Source: Rhodopseudomonas sp. BAL398 (GTDB lineage Bacteria > Pseudomonadota > Alphaproteobacteria > Rhizobiales > Xanthobacteraceae). Taken from it: a stretch of 64,000 nt of DNA. Below the pieces are notes generated by a model. The model was not told the DNA's origin, ran no database searches, and worked only from the letters and a program-made list of their open reading frames with translations. The stretch is from positions 3,984,501-4,048,500 of the forward strand of contig NZ_CP133111.1 in the NCBI RefSeq assembly GCF_033001325.1. The letters run 5' to 3'. A program made the position numbers and the translations under genes. Shown in pieces: positions 38,998 to 48,131 of the stretch. Numbering within the stretch: position 1 is the stretch's first letter; every line of letters begins with the position of its first letter.

Positions 38998-40314
38998 ATG
39001 GCTGTTCGACATTTCGGCCTTGCTGCGACCCTGGCGACGACGCTGGCGCTCGCCTCGCCCGCCTATGCGGTGACTGAGATCCAGTGGTGGCACGCCATGA
39101 CTGGCGGCAACAACGACGTCGTCGTCAAGCTCGCGGAGGATTTCAACGCCTCGCAGAGCGACTACAAGGTGGTCCCGACCTATAAGGGCGGCTACACCGA
39201 CACTATGAACGCCGGCATCGCCGCGTTCCGCGCCGGCAACGCGCCGCACATCATGCAGGTGTTCGAGGTCGGAACCGCGACGATGATGAGCGCCACCGGC
39301 GCGGTCAAGCCGGTCTACAAGCTGATGCAGGAGACCGGCGAGAAATTCGATCCCAAGGCCTATCTGCCGGCGATCACCGGCTACTACTCGACCTCCAAGG
39401 GCGAGATGCTGTCGTTCCCCTTCAACTCGTCCTCGACGGTGATGTGGATCAATCTCGACGCCCTGAAGAAGGCCGATATCGCCGAGATCCCCAAGACCTG
39501 GCCCGAAGTGTTCGACGACGCCAAGAAGCTCAAGGCGGCCGGCTTCGACAAATGCGGCTTCTCCACCGCCTGGGTGACCTGGGTCAATCTCGAGCAGCTG
39601 TCGGCCTGGCATAATGTGCCGCTGGCGACCAAGGCCAACGGCCTCGACGGCTTCGATACCAAGCTGGTATTCAATGGTCCGGTGCAGGTCCGCCACCTGC
39701 AGAACCTGATCGATCTGCAGAAGGACAAGACCTACGATTATTCCGGCCGCGCCAATGGCGGCGAGGGCCGCTTCACCTCCGGCGAATGCCCGATCTTCCT
39801 GACCTCCTCGGGGTTCTTCGGCAACGTCAAGAAGCAGGCCAAGTTCAACTTCACCAACGCGCCGATGCCGTATTATCCCGACGTCAAGGGTGCGCCGCAG
39901 AACTCGATTATCGGCGGCGCCTCGCTGTGGGTGATGGGCGGCAAGTCGAAGGAGGAATACAAGGGCGTCGCCAAATTCCTGGCGTTCTTGTCCGATACCG
40001 ATCGTCAGGTCTGGATCCACAAGGCCTCGGGCTATCTGCCGATCACCAAGGCGGCCTATGAAAAGGCCAAGGCAGAAGGCTTCTACAAGGAACAGCCCTA
40101 TCTGGAGACCCCGCTCAAGGAGCTGACCAACAAGGAGCCGACCGAGAATTCCCGCGGCTTGCGGCTCGGCAACATGGTGCAGCTGCGCGACGTCTGGGCC
40201 GAGGAAATCGAGCAGGCGCTGGCCGGCAAGAAGACCGCCCAGCAGGCCCTCGACGCCGCCGTCGAGCGCGGCAATGTGATCCTGCGCCAGTTCGAAAAGA
40301 CCGCGGTGAAGTGA
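38998..40314 (+). CDS. ugpB: sn-Glycerol-3-phosphate ABC transporter, substrate-binding protein
   Basis: The product is 438 aa. A signal peptide (residues ~1-24, ending SPAYA) precedes an extracellular solute-binding family 1 protein. TEIQWWHAMTGGNNDVVVKLAEDFN and the GAPHIMQVFEVGT-like segment match UgpB. It is a periplasmic receptor for G3P and glycerophosphodiesters. GGGAGA precedes the ATG. It is the first gene of ugpBAEC and is separated from ugpA by the DUF559 insertion. Confidence 0.93.
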   Translation: MAVRHFGLAATLATTLALASPAYAVTEIQWWHAMTGGNNDVVVKLAEDFNASQSDYKVVPTYKGGYTDTMNAGIAAFRAGNAPHIMQVFEVGTATMMSATGAVKPVYKLMQETGEKFDPKAYLPAITGYYSTSKGEMLSFPFNSSSTVMWINLDALKKADIAEIPKTWPEVFDDAKKLKAAGFDKCGFSTAWVTWVNLEQLSAWHNVPLATKANGLDGFDTKLVFNGPVQVRHLQNLIDLQKDKTYDYSGRANGGEGRFTSGECPIFLTSSGFFGNVKKQAKFNFTNAPMPYYPDVKGAPQNSIIGGASLWVMGGKSKEEYKGVAKFLAFLSDTDRQVWIHKASGYLPITKAAYEKAKAEGFYKEQPYLETPLKELTNKEPTENSRGLRLGNMVQLRDVWAEEIEQALAGKKTAQQALDAAVERGNVILRQFEKTAVK

Positions 40315-40354
40315 TTACGTTGCAACTCACACCAACCTTGATCTCAGGGCTCTT

Positions 40355-40396
40355 CTCCCCTCCCCCGCGCTTGCGGCGGGGAAGGGGTCGGGGGTG
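40355..40396 (+). repeat. Left REP-like inverted repeat of the DUF559 unit
   Basis: A 42-bp element begins CTCCCCTCCCCCGC, has a hairpin around CTTGCGG, and ends GGGGTCGGGGGTG. It is inverted relative to 40764-40805 with only a few mismatches. It starts 40 bases after the ugpB stop and may form an attenuating hairpin inside the operon. Confidence 0.88.
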
Positions 40397-40407
40397 ACCC
40401 GGGGTAG

Positions 40408-40809
40408 ATGTCGATGGCGCGCACGGTCGACCAACGCATCCCGCGAGCCCGGAGCCTTCGTCGAAACCCGACGGACGCCGAGCGCAAATTGTGGCAGCGT
40501 CTGCGTCGGCCGGGCTTTGCCGGGGCCCATTTCCGCCGGCAAGCAACCATCGGCCCTTATTATGCGGACTTCGCCTGCCACTCCCTCCGCCTCGTCATCG
40601 AAATCGACGGTGGCCAGCATGACGGATCGACCTCCGATGTCGTTCGCACCAAATACCTCAACGCAGCGGGCTATCGCGTGCTGAGATTCTGGAACAACGA
40701 TGTTCTGCAAAATATCGACGGCGTTCTTCAGACTATCGTAGACGCCCTGCCTGCGGCTACCCCCACCCCCGACCCCTCCCCGCCGCAAGAGCGGGGGGAG
40801 GGGAGCTAG
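40408..40809 (+). CDS. DUF559 (Vsr-like) endonuclease-fold protein
   Basis: The product is 133 aa. The DUF559 core is plain: [42 protein letters not shown] and [16 protein letters not shown]. This is a PD-(D/E)XK fold related to the Vsr mismatch nuclease; the D..ExD-type acidic residues sit in the YADF and EIDG strands. The last ~15 residues ([14 protein letters not shown]) are encoded by the right inverted repeat. It lies between ugpB and ugpA, where it has no transport role. No function has been assigned to the family in this setting. Confidence 0.88.
   Translation: MSMARTVDQRIPRARSLRRNPTDAERKLWQRLRRPGFAGAHFRRQATIGPYYADFACHSLRLVIEIDGGQHDGSTSDVVRTKYLNAAGYRVLRFWNNDVLQNIDGVLQTIVDALPAATPTPDPSPPQERGEGS
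40764..40805 (-). repeat. Right REP-like inverted repeat, also the ugpA Shine-Dalgarno
   Basis: This is the inverted partner of 40355-40396. Its outer end GGGGAGGGGAG lies about 7-8 bases before the ugpA ATG (40812) and is the only ribosome-binding site visible for ugpA. It also encodes the DUF559 C-terminus. Confidence 0.88.
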
Positions 40810-40811
40810 TC

Positions 40812-41693
40812 ATGCTCAAGAACGCCGTGTTCCGCTCGCCGTGGCTGCCCTATCTGCTGATCGCGCCGCAGCTGGCGATCGTGCTGGTCTTCTTCTATTG
40901 GCCCGCGGTGCAGGCAGTGATCCAGTCGTTCCTGCTGCAGGACGCCTTCGGGCTGTCGACCAGCTGGGTCTGGTTCGACAATTATCGCGACTTGCTGACC
41001 CAGCCCGATTATTTCGCCACCATCCTGCGCACCTTCGGCTTTTCCTTCGCGATCGCGCTCTCGTCGCTATCGCTGGCGCTGCTGCTCGCGGTGATGGCCG
41101 ACCGGCCGCTGCGCGGCAGCCTGTTCTATCGCACGATGCTGATTTGGCCCTATGCGGTGGCGCCGCCAGTGGTCGGCGTGCTGTGGGTGTTCATGCTCAA
41201 CCCGTCGCTCGGCGTCCTCGCCCATGGGCTGAACGCGCTGGGCGTCGACTGGAATCCGCTGCTCGACGGCGATCAGGCCGCCACGCTGATCATCCTCGCC
41301 GCGGCGTGGAAGCAGATTTCCTATAATTTCCTGTTCTTCCTCGCCGGGCTGCAGGCAATCCCGTCGAGCGTGATCGAGGCCGCCGCGATTGACGGCGCGC
41401 GGCCGATGCGGCGGTTCTGGACCATCATCTTCCCGCTGCTGTCGCCGACCATCTTCTTCCTGATCATCGTCAACATCGTCTACGCCTTCTTCGACACTTT
41501 CGGCATCATCGACACCATGACCCGCGGCGGTCCAGCCAAGGCCACCGAGACCCTGGTCTACAAGGTCTACCAGGACGGCCTGCTCGGCAGCAATCTCGGC
41601 AGCTCGGCGGCGCAATCGGTGATCCTGATGGGCATCGTGATCGCGCTGACCGCGTTCCAGTTCCGCTTCGTCGAGCGCAAGGTGAATTACTGA
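40812..41693 (+). CDS. ugpA: sn-Glycerol-3-phosphate ABC transporter permease
   Basis: The product is 293 aa with about six membrane helices. The EAA loop of MalF-type permeases ([24 protein letters not shown]) contacts the ATPase. The N-terminal helix ([22 protein letters not shown]) is typical. Its start is two bases past the DUF559 stop. Its stop shares bases with the ugpE start (TGATG). Confidence 0.94.
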   Translation: MLKNAVFRSPWLPYLLIAPQLAIVLVFFYWPAVQAVIQSFLLQDAFGLSTSWVWFDNYRDLLTQPDYFATILRTFGFSFAIALSSLSLALLLAVMADRPLRGSLFYRTMLIWPYAVAPPVVGVLWVFMLNPSLGVLAHGLNALGVDWNPLLDGDQAATLIILAAAWKQISYNFLFFLAGLQAIPSSVIEAAAIDGARPMRRFWTIIFPLLSPTIFFLIIVNIVYAFFDTFGIIDTMTRGGPAKATETLVYKVYQDGLLGSNLGSSAAQSVILMGIVIALTAFQFRFVERKVNY

Positions 41694-42541
41694 TGGTGGA
41701 GCACCGCAAATTCGGCAATCTGGTGCCGCATCTGATCCTGTGGATCGGCGTCATCATCGTCGCCTTCCCGGTCTATCTCGCCTTCGTGGCCTCGACCCAG
41801 GACACCGTGACCATCGCTAACGGCCAGATGTCGCTGCTGCCCGGCGGACATTTTCTCGAGACCTATTACAAGACGATCTTCGTCGGCTCGTCGGGCACCA
41901 CGCGCGAGCCGGTCGGCAGCATGCTGTTCAATTCCTTCGTGATGGCGATGACGATCGCGATCGGCAAGATTGCGATCTCGATCATCTCGGCCTACGCCAT
42001 CGTCTATTTCCGTTTTCCTTTGCGGATGGCGCTGTTCTGGCTGATCTTCATCACCCTGATGCTGCCGGTCGAGGTGCGGATCTATCCGACCTACAAGATC
42101 GCCGCCGATCTGAACCTGCTCGATTCCTATGCCGGGCTGACGCTGCCGCTGATCGCCTCGGCCACCGCGACGCTGCTGTTCCGACAGTTCTTCCTGACGG
42201 TGCCTGACGAACTGCTGGAGGCGTCGCGGATCGACGGCGCCGGGCCGTTGCGGTTCTTCTGGGATACACTGTTGCCGCTGTCGCGCACCAACATCGCGGC
42301 GCTGTTCGTGATCCTGTTCATCTACGGCTGGAATCAGTATTTGTGGCCGCTGCTGATCACCACCCGCGACGACATGCAGACGATCCAGATCGGCATTCGC
42401 AAGATGATCGTCACCTCCGACGCGCTGACCGAATGGCCGGTGGTGATGGCGACCGCGGTGCTGGCGATGCTGCCGCCGATCGCCGTGGTGGTGCTGATGC
42501 AGAAGCTGTTCGTGCGCGGCCTGGTCGAGACGGAGAAATAG
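41693..42541 (+). CDS. ugpE: sn-Glycerol-3-phosphate ABC transporter permease
   Basis: The product is 282 aa, a MalG-type permease with an EASRIDGAGPLRFFWDTLLPLS EAA loop and about six helices. It pairs with UgpA in the inner membrane. The ATG overlaps the ugpA stop, so the two are coupled. Confidence 0.94.
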   Translation: MVEHRKFGNLVPHLILWIGVIIVAFPVYLAFVASTQDTVTIANGQMSLLPGGHFLETYYKTIFVGSSGTTREPVGSMLFNSFVMAMTIAIGKIAISIISAYAIVYFRFPLRMALFWLIFITLMLPVEVRIYPTYKIAADLNLLDSYAGLTLPLIASATATLLFRQFFLTVPDELLEASRIDGAGPLRFFWDTLLPLSRTNIAALFVILFIYGWNQYLWPLLITTRDDMQTIQIGIRKMIVTSDALTEWPVVMATAVLAMLPPIAVVVLMQKLFVRGLVETEK

Positions 42542-42547
42542 CAGCAG

Positions 42548-43651
42548 ATGGCCAGCGTCACCCTTCGCAATATCCGCAAGACCTATCCGGGCGACTTCGA
42601 GGCCATCAAGGGCGTCGATGTCGAGGTCGGCGACGGCCAGTTCTGCGTGCTGGTCGGCCCGTCGGGCTGCGGCAAGTCCACGCTGCTGCGCATGGTCGCG
42701 GGACTCGAGACCATCACCTCGGGCGAGATCGATATCGGCGGCCGCATCGTCAACCAGATCGAGCCGGCGGAGCGCGACATCGCGATGGTGTTCCAGAACT
42801 ACGCGCTGTATCCGCATATGAGCGTCTACAACAATATGGCCTATGGGCTGCGCAATCGCGGCATGGCGAAGCCGGAGATCGACGCCAGGGTGCAGGAGGC
42901 CGCGCGGATCCTCGAGATCGGACCGATGCTGGCGCGCAAGCCGCGGCAATTGTCTGGCGGCCAGCGCCAGCGCGTCGCGATGGGCCGCGCCATCGTGCGG
43001 CAGCCCAAAGTGTTCCTGTTCGATGAGCCGCTGTCCAATCTCGACGCCAAGCTGCGCATCGCGATGCGGGTCGAGATCCGCAAATTGCAGCGGCGACTCG
43101 CCACCACGGCGATCTATGTCACCCATGACCAGCTCGAGGCGATGACGCTGGCCGACATGCTGGTGGTGATGAATGGCGGCGTGGTCGAGCAGATCGGCAA
43201 TCCGCTGGAGGTCTACCAAAGGCCCGCCACCACTTTCGTCGCCTCCTTCATCGGCGCGCCGCCGATGAACCTGATCGCGCTCGACGGCCCCGAGCTGCGC
43301 GCGCAATTTGCCGGCGACAGCCGCAGCACCGCCGAGGCCGGGATTCTGGGAATCCGGCCGGAGGACCTGTCGATTGCGGCCGGCTCGCAGACCGCCGGCG
43401 GCTTTGCGCTCGACCTCATCGTCGACGCCATCGAGCGGGTCGGCCCGGAGACCTTCGTCTATGGCGCGCGGTCCCAGCACGGCGACGCGCCGAGCGTGAG
43501 CACCAAGCCCGGCGAATTGCCGCCCGACGAGGTGATCGTGCGGGTCCCGGGCCAGATCGCGCCGGCGATCGGCGAACGGATCGTCGCCACCGCGCCGCGC
43601 GACAAATTGCATCTGTTCAGCGCCGACGGCCGCCGCCGGATCGACCTGTGA
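42548..43651 (+). CDS. ugpC: sn-Glycerol-3-phosphate ABC transporter ATP-binding protein
   Basis: The product is 367 aa, a MalK-type ATPase. Walker A is GPSGCGKST (residues ~37-45), the signature is [14 protein letters not shown], Walker B is [12 protein letters not shown], and the switch His is in [10 protein letters not shown]-terminal TOBE-type regulatory domain follows (GIRPEDL, then [18 protein letters not shown]). It starts six bases after ugpE and closes the operon. Confidence 0.95.
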   Translation: MASVTLRNIRKTYPGDFEAIKGVDVEVGDGQFCVLVGPSGCGKSTLLRMVAGLETITSGEIDIGGRIVNQIEPAERDIAMVFQNYALYPHMSVYNNMAYGLRNRGMAKPEIDARVQEAARILEIGPMLARKPRQLSGGQRQRVAMGRAIVRQPKVFLFDEPLSNLDAKLRIAMRVEIRKLQRRLATTAIYVTHDQLEAMTLADMLVVMNGGVVEQIGNPLEVYQRPATTFVASFIGAPPMNLIALDGPELRAQFAGDSRSTAEAGILGIRPEDLSIAAGSQTAGGFALDLIVDAIERVGPETFVYGARSQHGDAPSVSTKPGELPPDEVIVRVPGQIAPAIGERIVATAPRDKLHLFSADGRRRIDL

Positions 43652-43688
43652 GGGGGTAAGCCGCGCGTTCCACTGGGCCTTTTGCCAT

Positions 43689-43717
43689 CTTGAACCGTCT
43701 CGAAATGATGACCATAT
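43689..43717 (+). promoter_or_regulatory. RpoH (sigma-32) type promoter of hsp20
   Basis: CTTGAAC (43689-43695) is followed after 14 bases by GACCATAT (43710-43717), close to the heat-shock consensus CTTGAAA and CCCCATNT. The expected start would give a leader of about 75-80 nt, a fit for the ROSE-like element behind it. Confidence 0.65.
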
Positions 43718-43757
43718 TGGCTGTTGACCGACGAGCGCAGTGTTCGCCGATCACCAT

Positions 43758-43805
43758 GGGGCGCCGTCAGGGCCCCTCAAAGTCGCTTCGAGAGGACTTT
43801 GTATG
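43758..43805 (+). promoter_or_regulatory. ROSE-like RNA thermometer
   Basis: Two consecutive hairpins precede the hsp20 ATG. The first is GGGGC (43758-43762) with GCCCC (43772-43776). The second pairs AAAGTC (43779-43784) with GACTTT (43795-43800). Inside it the Shine-Dalgarno AGGA (43793-43796) faces UCGCU (43783-43787) with the G unpaired, which is exactly the U(U/C)GCU signature of ROSE elements. Melting at high temperature would free the ribosome-binding site. Confidence 0.78.
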
Positions 43806-44228
43806 TCTCGTGTTCCTTCGTTATCCAGTCCGTTCCTGTTGGGGTTCGACGAGATTGAGCGTGCGCTCGATCGCGTCGTCAAAGGTGCCGACGGCTATCC
43901 TCCGTATAATATCGAGCGCTGCGACCGCAACAGCGGCGAGCCCGAACGGTTGCGTATCACGCTCGCGGTCGCGGGCTTCACGCGTGACCAACTCGATGTC
44001 ACCATTGAGGAAAACCAGCTCGTCATCCGCGGCCGCCAGCAGGACGACAAGACCCGGCAATATATCCATCGCGGCATCGCCGCGCGCCACTTCCAGCGCA
44101 CTTTCGTGCTGGCGGAGGGGATGCATGTGCTGGGTGCGGATCTGAAGAACGGGTTGTTGTCGATTGATCTGGCCCGGCCCGAGCCGGAAAGGATCGTTAA
44201 GACAATCGCTATCAATGAACACGAATAA
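43803..44228 (+). CDS. Small heat shock protein, Hsp20/IbpA class
   Basis: The product is 141 aa. The alpha-crystallin domain spans about residues 35-130, with ITLAVAGFTRDQLDVTIEENQLVIRGRQ and the closing GLLSIDLARPEPE. It is an ATP-independent holdase. AGAGGA precedes the ATG at 43803 and is buried in the ROSE-like hairpin. The DUF1150 gene directly after it matches the usual pair in Rhizobiales. Confidence 0.93.
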   Translation: MSRVPSLSSPFLLGFDEIERALDRVVKGADGYPPYNIERCDRNSGEPERLRITLAVAGFTRDQLDVTIEENQLVIRGRQQDDKTRQYIHRGIAARHFQRTFVLAEGMHVLGADLKNGLLSIDLARPEPERIVKTIAINEHE

Positions 44229-44278
44229 TGGAACGAGTAGCGGACTCGACCGCTTAAGCTCACAGAGGAGTCGAGACC

Positions 44279-44548
44279 ATGAATGAAGTTGGTAGTTCTA
44301 CCTGCGATAATGCCAGCCTGACCACCGAGGCGCTGGCGCATCTGGGCGAAGGCCATATCGCTTATGTGAAACAGATCCGCTCCGAGGATGTCCCGGGGCT
44401 GTTTCCCCAGGCGCCGCAGATCGCGCCCGGCCTGATGCTGTTCGCGCTGCATTCCGCCGACGGTACCCCGATCATGCTGACCGACAGCCGGGAGGCCGCG
44501 ATCGCCAATGCCTGGAGCCAGGAATTGCAGGCCGTCAGCGTTCACTGA
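44279..44548 (+). CDS. DUF1150 family protein
   Basis: The product is 89 aa. LGEGHIAYVKQIRSEDV, PGLMLFALHSADGTPIMLTDSREAAIANA and the overall length match DUF1150. Members are almost always next to hsp20 genes in alphaproteobacteria and have no known role. GAGGAG precedes the ATG. It is probably co-transcribed from the heat-shock promoter. Confidence 0.85.
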   Translation: MNEVGSSTCDNASLTTEALAHLGEGHIAYVKQIRSEDVPGLFPQAPQIAPGLMLFALHSADGTPIMLTDSREAAIANAWSQELQAVSVH

Positions 44549-44732
44549 ACGCGGCCAGCCGGCACCGAGTTACGATGCGCGGGACGCTCCGACCGGGGCG
44601 GCCCGCGTATTTGTTTGTGGATTTGATCGCCGACGGAACGTCGGGGTGATCGACGCAAGCCCGCCGGTGCGAGGCGGCCGCGGTGACAATACGCTCTTAT
44701 ACCAAAGGCGGTTGGTTTCGACTCATCGACGC

Positions 44733-44819
44733 GTCATGGCCGGACTTGTCCCGGCCATCCATGCCTTTGATCCAGAACGGCTTTCAAGGCGTGGATGCCC
44801 GGCACAAGGCGGGCATGAC
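44733..44819. repeat. Inverted interspersed repeat (DUF1150-ptsN gap)
   Basis: GTCATGGCCGGACTTGTCCC... (44733-44765) has an imperfect inverted partner at 44788-44819 ending GCGGGCATGAC. It lies in the 295-base gap between two convergent genes and may act as a bidirectional hairpin. It resembles a widespread Bradyrhizobium/Rhodopseudomonas element. No gene was found in the rest of the gap. Confidence 0.75.
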
Positions 44820-44843
44820 GAGTGCGAGGCCGTGCCCTTAGTA

Positions 44844-45305
44844 TTACGCTGCGCTGGCCGGCGGCAGCGCCAGCACTGAATAGATCGCTTCGGCGTCGCG
44901 CGAGGCGCGCAGCTTCTTGGCGACGTCCTGGTCGCGCAACAGCCGCGCGATCCGGGCCAGCGCCTTCAGGTGGTCGGCGCCGGCGCCCTCGGGAGCCAGC
45001 AGCAGGAACGCCAGATCGACCGGCTGGCCATCCATCGCCTCGAAATCGATTGGCCGCTCCAGCCGGGCGAACAGGCCGAACAGGCGGTCCAGCTTCGGCA
45101 GCTTGCCATGGGGAATCGCGACGCCATAGCCGACCGCCGTGGTGCCGAGCTTTTCGCGCTGCAGCAAAACCTCGAAAATCGACCGCTCATTCTGTCCGGT
45201 CAGCTCAGCGGCGCGCGCGGCCAGTTCCTGCAGCGCCTGCTTCTTGCTGATGACTTTCAACGCCGGGATGATGGCCTCGGGCGCGACCAGGTCGGTAATC
45301 GTCAT
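44844..45305 (-). CDS. ptsN: Nitrogen PTS enzyme IIA
   Basis: The product is 153 aa. The phospho-acceptor His lies in VGYGVAIPHGKLPKLD (about residue 66), and LAFLLLAPEGAGADHLKALARIARLL is the family C-terminal core. It is part of the regulatory PTSNtr. It lies downstream of rpoN and hpf on the same strand, the conserved order in proteobacteria. Confidence 0.95.
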   Translation of the reverse strand: MTITDLVAPEAIIPALKVISKKQALQELAARAAELTGQNERSIFEVLLQREKLGTTAVGYGVAIPHGKLPKLDRLFGLFARLERPIDFEAMDGQPVDLAFLLLAPEGAGADHLKALARIARLLRDQDVAKKLRASRDAEAIYSVLALPPASAA

Positions 45306-45572
45306 GAGGCGTTCCGAGGATGAAGGGGGCCGTCAGGGTGTGAAATAGCGTTCCGGCAGTCTGCGTCAAGCGTTTGATCGGGGACGACCAGAGTCACAGC
45401 GGCGCGCCGGCCGAAAACAATCGTGGAATCATCGGTCTGGCGCATTCGAACACCGCTGCCGGTGGGGCCAAAATCGAGCCCGTTGTGATCCGCCAGCGAA
45501 GGCGGCGGACCATAGGCAGAGCCCCGCGGGGGCGTCAATGACGATCTCGCGGGGGCTTGCGGAACCGGCTGG

Positions 45573-46187
45573 CTAGGATGCCGCACCATTGAGCGTCGGC
45601 GGGTCGATCCAGCCGACATTGCCGTCGGCCCGCCGGTAAATGATATTGACCCGGCCAGACCCGCCATGCAGGAACACCACCACCGGCGCGCCGGTGAAAT
45701 CCAGTTCCATCACCGCCTCGCTGACCGAGAGCCGCTTCAACGAGGTGGTGGCTTCGGCGATGATCACCGCGTTGTAGGCGTCTTCCTCGTGCTCCTCCTC
45801 GCCGCCGGGGGCTTCGATGACGTAGCTCGGCGCGTTCAGCGACGGCGTCGTCAATTCGGCGATCGCCTGGGCCTCGGCATGGGCCTTGCGGGCGGAGCGG
45901 TCCTTCAACCGGCTCTTGTAGCGGCGCAACCGCTTTTCAATCTGCACCAGCGCCTGATCGGCGCTCGCATAGGCGTCGGCGGCGTTCGATTCGGCCTCGA
46001 GGGTGACGCCGGAATCGAGGTGCAGCGCGCAGTCGGCACGGAATCCGAAGCCATCCTTGCTGAAGGTAATATGGCCGGAGTAATTCCCGTCGAAATACTT
46101 GCGCAGCACTTCTTCGGTGCGTTCGTTGACACGGTCGCGCAGAGCTTCGCCGACACTGATGCTTTTACCGGAGACCCGGATCGTCAT
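45573..46187 (-). CDS. hpf: Ribosome hibernation promoting factor, long form
   Basis: The product is 204 aa. The N-terminal domain (residues ~1-105) has the YfiA/HPF pattern (IRVSGKSISVGEALRDRVNERTEEVLRKYF). The C-terminal domain (~140-200) has RLSVSEAVMELDFTGAPVVVFLHGGSGRVNIIYRRADGNVGWI, the dimerisation part of long HPF, which forms 100S ribosomes. GAGG precedes the ATG. It lies 56 bases after rpoN. Confidence 0.94.
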   Translation of the reverse strand: MTIRVSGKSISVGEALRDRVNERTEEVLRKYFDGNYSGHITFSKDGFGFRADCALHLDSGVTLEAESNAADAYASADQALVQIEKRLRRYKSRLKDRSARKAHAEAQAIAELTTPSLNAPSYVIEAPGGEEEHEEDAYNAVIIAEATTSLKRLSVSEAVMELDFTGAPVVVFLHGGSGRVNIIYRRADGNVGWIDPPTLNGAAS

Positions 46188-46243
46188 GGGATGCCTCGAT
46201 TCGTCTTAGGTCGGGTGACACTAGTCAGAGGGAAGGGTTGCAA

Positions 46244-47902
46244 TCAAGCCGGAGCGGTGTCGCGGGATCGGTCTTGCGCCGCGGCAGGCGCCGTCAGGGC
46301 ATTGCCGAGCATGCTTTGCTTGTCGCGGCGACGTTGCACCGATGAGGGAATCCGCATCGCCTCGCGATATTTGGCGACGGTTCGGCGCGCGATGTCAATT
46401 CCGGCCTCGCGCAACCGCTCGACAATGGTGTCGTCGGACAGAATCGTCGCCGGATTCTCGTTTTCAATCAATTGCCTAATCTGGTGTCGGACGGCCTCGG
46501 CCGAATGCGCCTCGCCGCCATCGGCGGAAGCGATCGATGCGGTAAAGAAATATTTCAGCTCGAAGGTGCCGCGGTTGGTCGCCATGTATTTGTTCGCCGT
46601 GACCCGCGACACCGTCGATTCGTGCATCTGGATCGCATCCGCGACCGCTTTCAGATTGAGCGGCCGCAAATGCGACACGCCCTGGGTGAAGAAGCCGTCC
46701 TGCTGCCGCACGATCTCGGTGGCCACTTTCAAAATGGTGCGGGCCCGCTGATCCAGCGCGCGCACCAGCCAGGTCGCGTTCTGCAGACAGTCGGTGAAAT
46801 AGGTCTTGTCGCCGTCCTTGCGGATCGTCTTCGACAATTCGGAATAATACACCTGATTGACCAGGACTTTGGGCAGGGTGTCGCTGTTCAGTTCGACCAG
46901 CCAGCCGCCATCCTGCGCGGGCCGGACATAGACATCCGGCACCACGGTCTGCACCCGGGTCGAGCCGAATTTCAGGCCCGGCTTCGGATCCAGATGGCGG
47001 ATTTCGCCGATCATGTCGGACAGGTCCTCGTCATCGACACCGCAGATCTTGCGCAGATTGCCGATGTCGCGCTTGGCCAGCAGATCGAGGTGCTCAACCA
47101 GGGCCTGCATCGCCGGATCGTAGCGGTCGCGGTCGCGCAGCTGGATCGCCAGGCACTCGCTCAAGGATCGCGCGCAAACCCCCGGCGGATCGAATTTCTG
47201 CAACACCGCAACCACCGCTTCGACCTCTTCGGGCGAGGTGCCAAGCCGCTCGGCGGCGTCGCCGATGTCGGCCGGCAGATAGCCGGCGTCGTCGACCAGA
47301 TCGATCAGATATTTGCCGATCATGCGCTGCACCGGCGAGGTGAAGGCCACCGCCAGCTGCTCGGCCAGATGGTCGCCCAGCGTGGTCTCGGCGGCGACGA
47401 AGGCCTCGAGATTGTAACCCTCGTCATTGGAGGCGCCGCCGCCCCATTCGGTATAGGCGGTCGGGGCCGCATCCTGCGCGCTGCGCGCCGCAGCCTCCGC
47501 CGGCTCCTCCGGAAACACGTTTTCCATTCCGGTATCGAGCGTCTGCTCGATCTCGCTGCGGCTGCCGAGGTCACGATGCATCCAGTCCTCGGTGCCGGGC
47601 TCGAAAGCGTCGGCGCTGCCCTGGTCGGAGAAATCCGAGCGATCGCCGCTTCCCTCGCCGGCCCCCGCGTCAAAGTCGTCGCGGTCGGAAAATTCGGCGC
47701 GTTCCGGGGTCGCCTCACCGGCAACCGGCGGCTCACCATTCTCATTGGCGCGGTCCAGCAGCGGGTTTTTTTCGAGCTCGTCCTCGACGAACGCCGCAAG
47801 GTCGAGATTCGACAACTGCAGCAGCTTAATCGCCTGCATCAGCTGCGGCGTCATCACCAGCGACTGCGACTGGCGGAATTCGAGTCGTTGAGTCAGTGCC
47901 AT
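46244..47902 (-). CDS. rpoN: RNA polymerase sigma-54 factor
   Basis: The product is 552 aa. Region I is MALTQRLEFRQSQSLVMTPQLMQAIKLLQLSN. An acidic region II follows (residues ~50-150). The C-terminal RpoN box is ARRTVAKYREAMRI, which reads the -24 promoter element. It needs AAA+ activators and controls nitrogen and other stress genes. A strong -24/-12 element lies at 57727-57743 in this window. It follows lptB in the usual order. Confidence 0.97.
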   Translation of the reverse strand: MALTQRLEFRQSQSLVMTPQLMQAIKLLQLSNLDLAAFVEDELEKNPLLDRANENGEPPVAGEATPERAEFSDRDDFDAGAGEGSGDRSDFSDQGSADAFEPGTEDWMHRDLGSRSEIEQTLDTGMENVFPEEPAEAAARSAQDAAPTAYTEWGGGASNDEGYNLEAFVAAETTLGDHLAEQLAVAFTSPVQRMIGKYLIDLVDDAGYLPADIGDAAERLGTSPEEVEAVVAVLQKFDPPGVCARSLSECLAIQLRDRDRYDPAMQALVEHLDLLAKRDIGNLRKICGVDDEDLSDMIGEIRHLDPKPGLKFGSTRVQTVVPDVYVRPAQDGGWLVELNSDTLPKVLVNQVYYSELSKTIRKDGDKTYFTDCLQNATWLVRALDQRARTILKVATEIVRQQDGFFTQGVSHLRPLNLKAVADAIQMHESTVSRVTANKYMATNRGTFELKYFFTASIASADGGEAHSAEAVRHQIRQLIENENPATILSDDTIVERLREAGIDIARRTVAKYREAMRIPSSVQRRRDKQSMLGNALTAPAAAQDRSRDTAPA

Positions 47903-48131
47903 GGACGCAAAACCGATCCAAATTGGTCCGTTTCTTGCTTACCCCTTTCACGGGGTGATGTACACGGCTTGACGAATTGGAAATTCGGAGTAGAGGGCGC
48001 CCGCGAAGCCATCGGCTGGTTTTGCGCGATCCGAGCTGACAATGGCGCCGGGACCCGAGCAAGCGAGGCTTTGACCGCCCGCACCCGCAACAATGAAATC
48101 ATGCCGCAATGCGGCGCGGACTTCAATCACC

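Noticed and set aside
40408-40809. Classical IS element around the DUF559 gene
   Set aside because: No transposase is present and no target-site duplication could be seen beside the 42-bp repeats; a REP-type unit fits better.
41687-43612. 641-codon open frame on the minus strand
   Set aside because: It is antisense to ugpE and ugpC, both complete with family motifs; its own translation has no recognisable domain.
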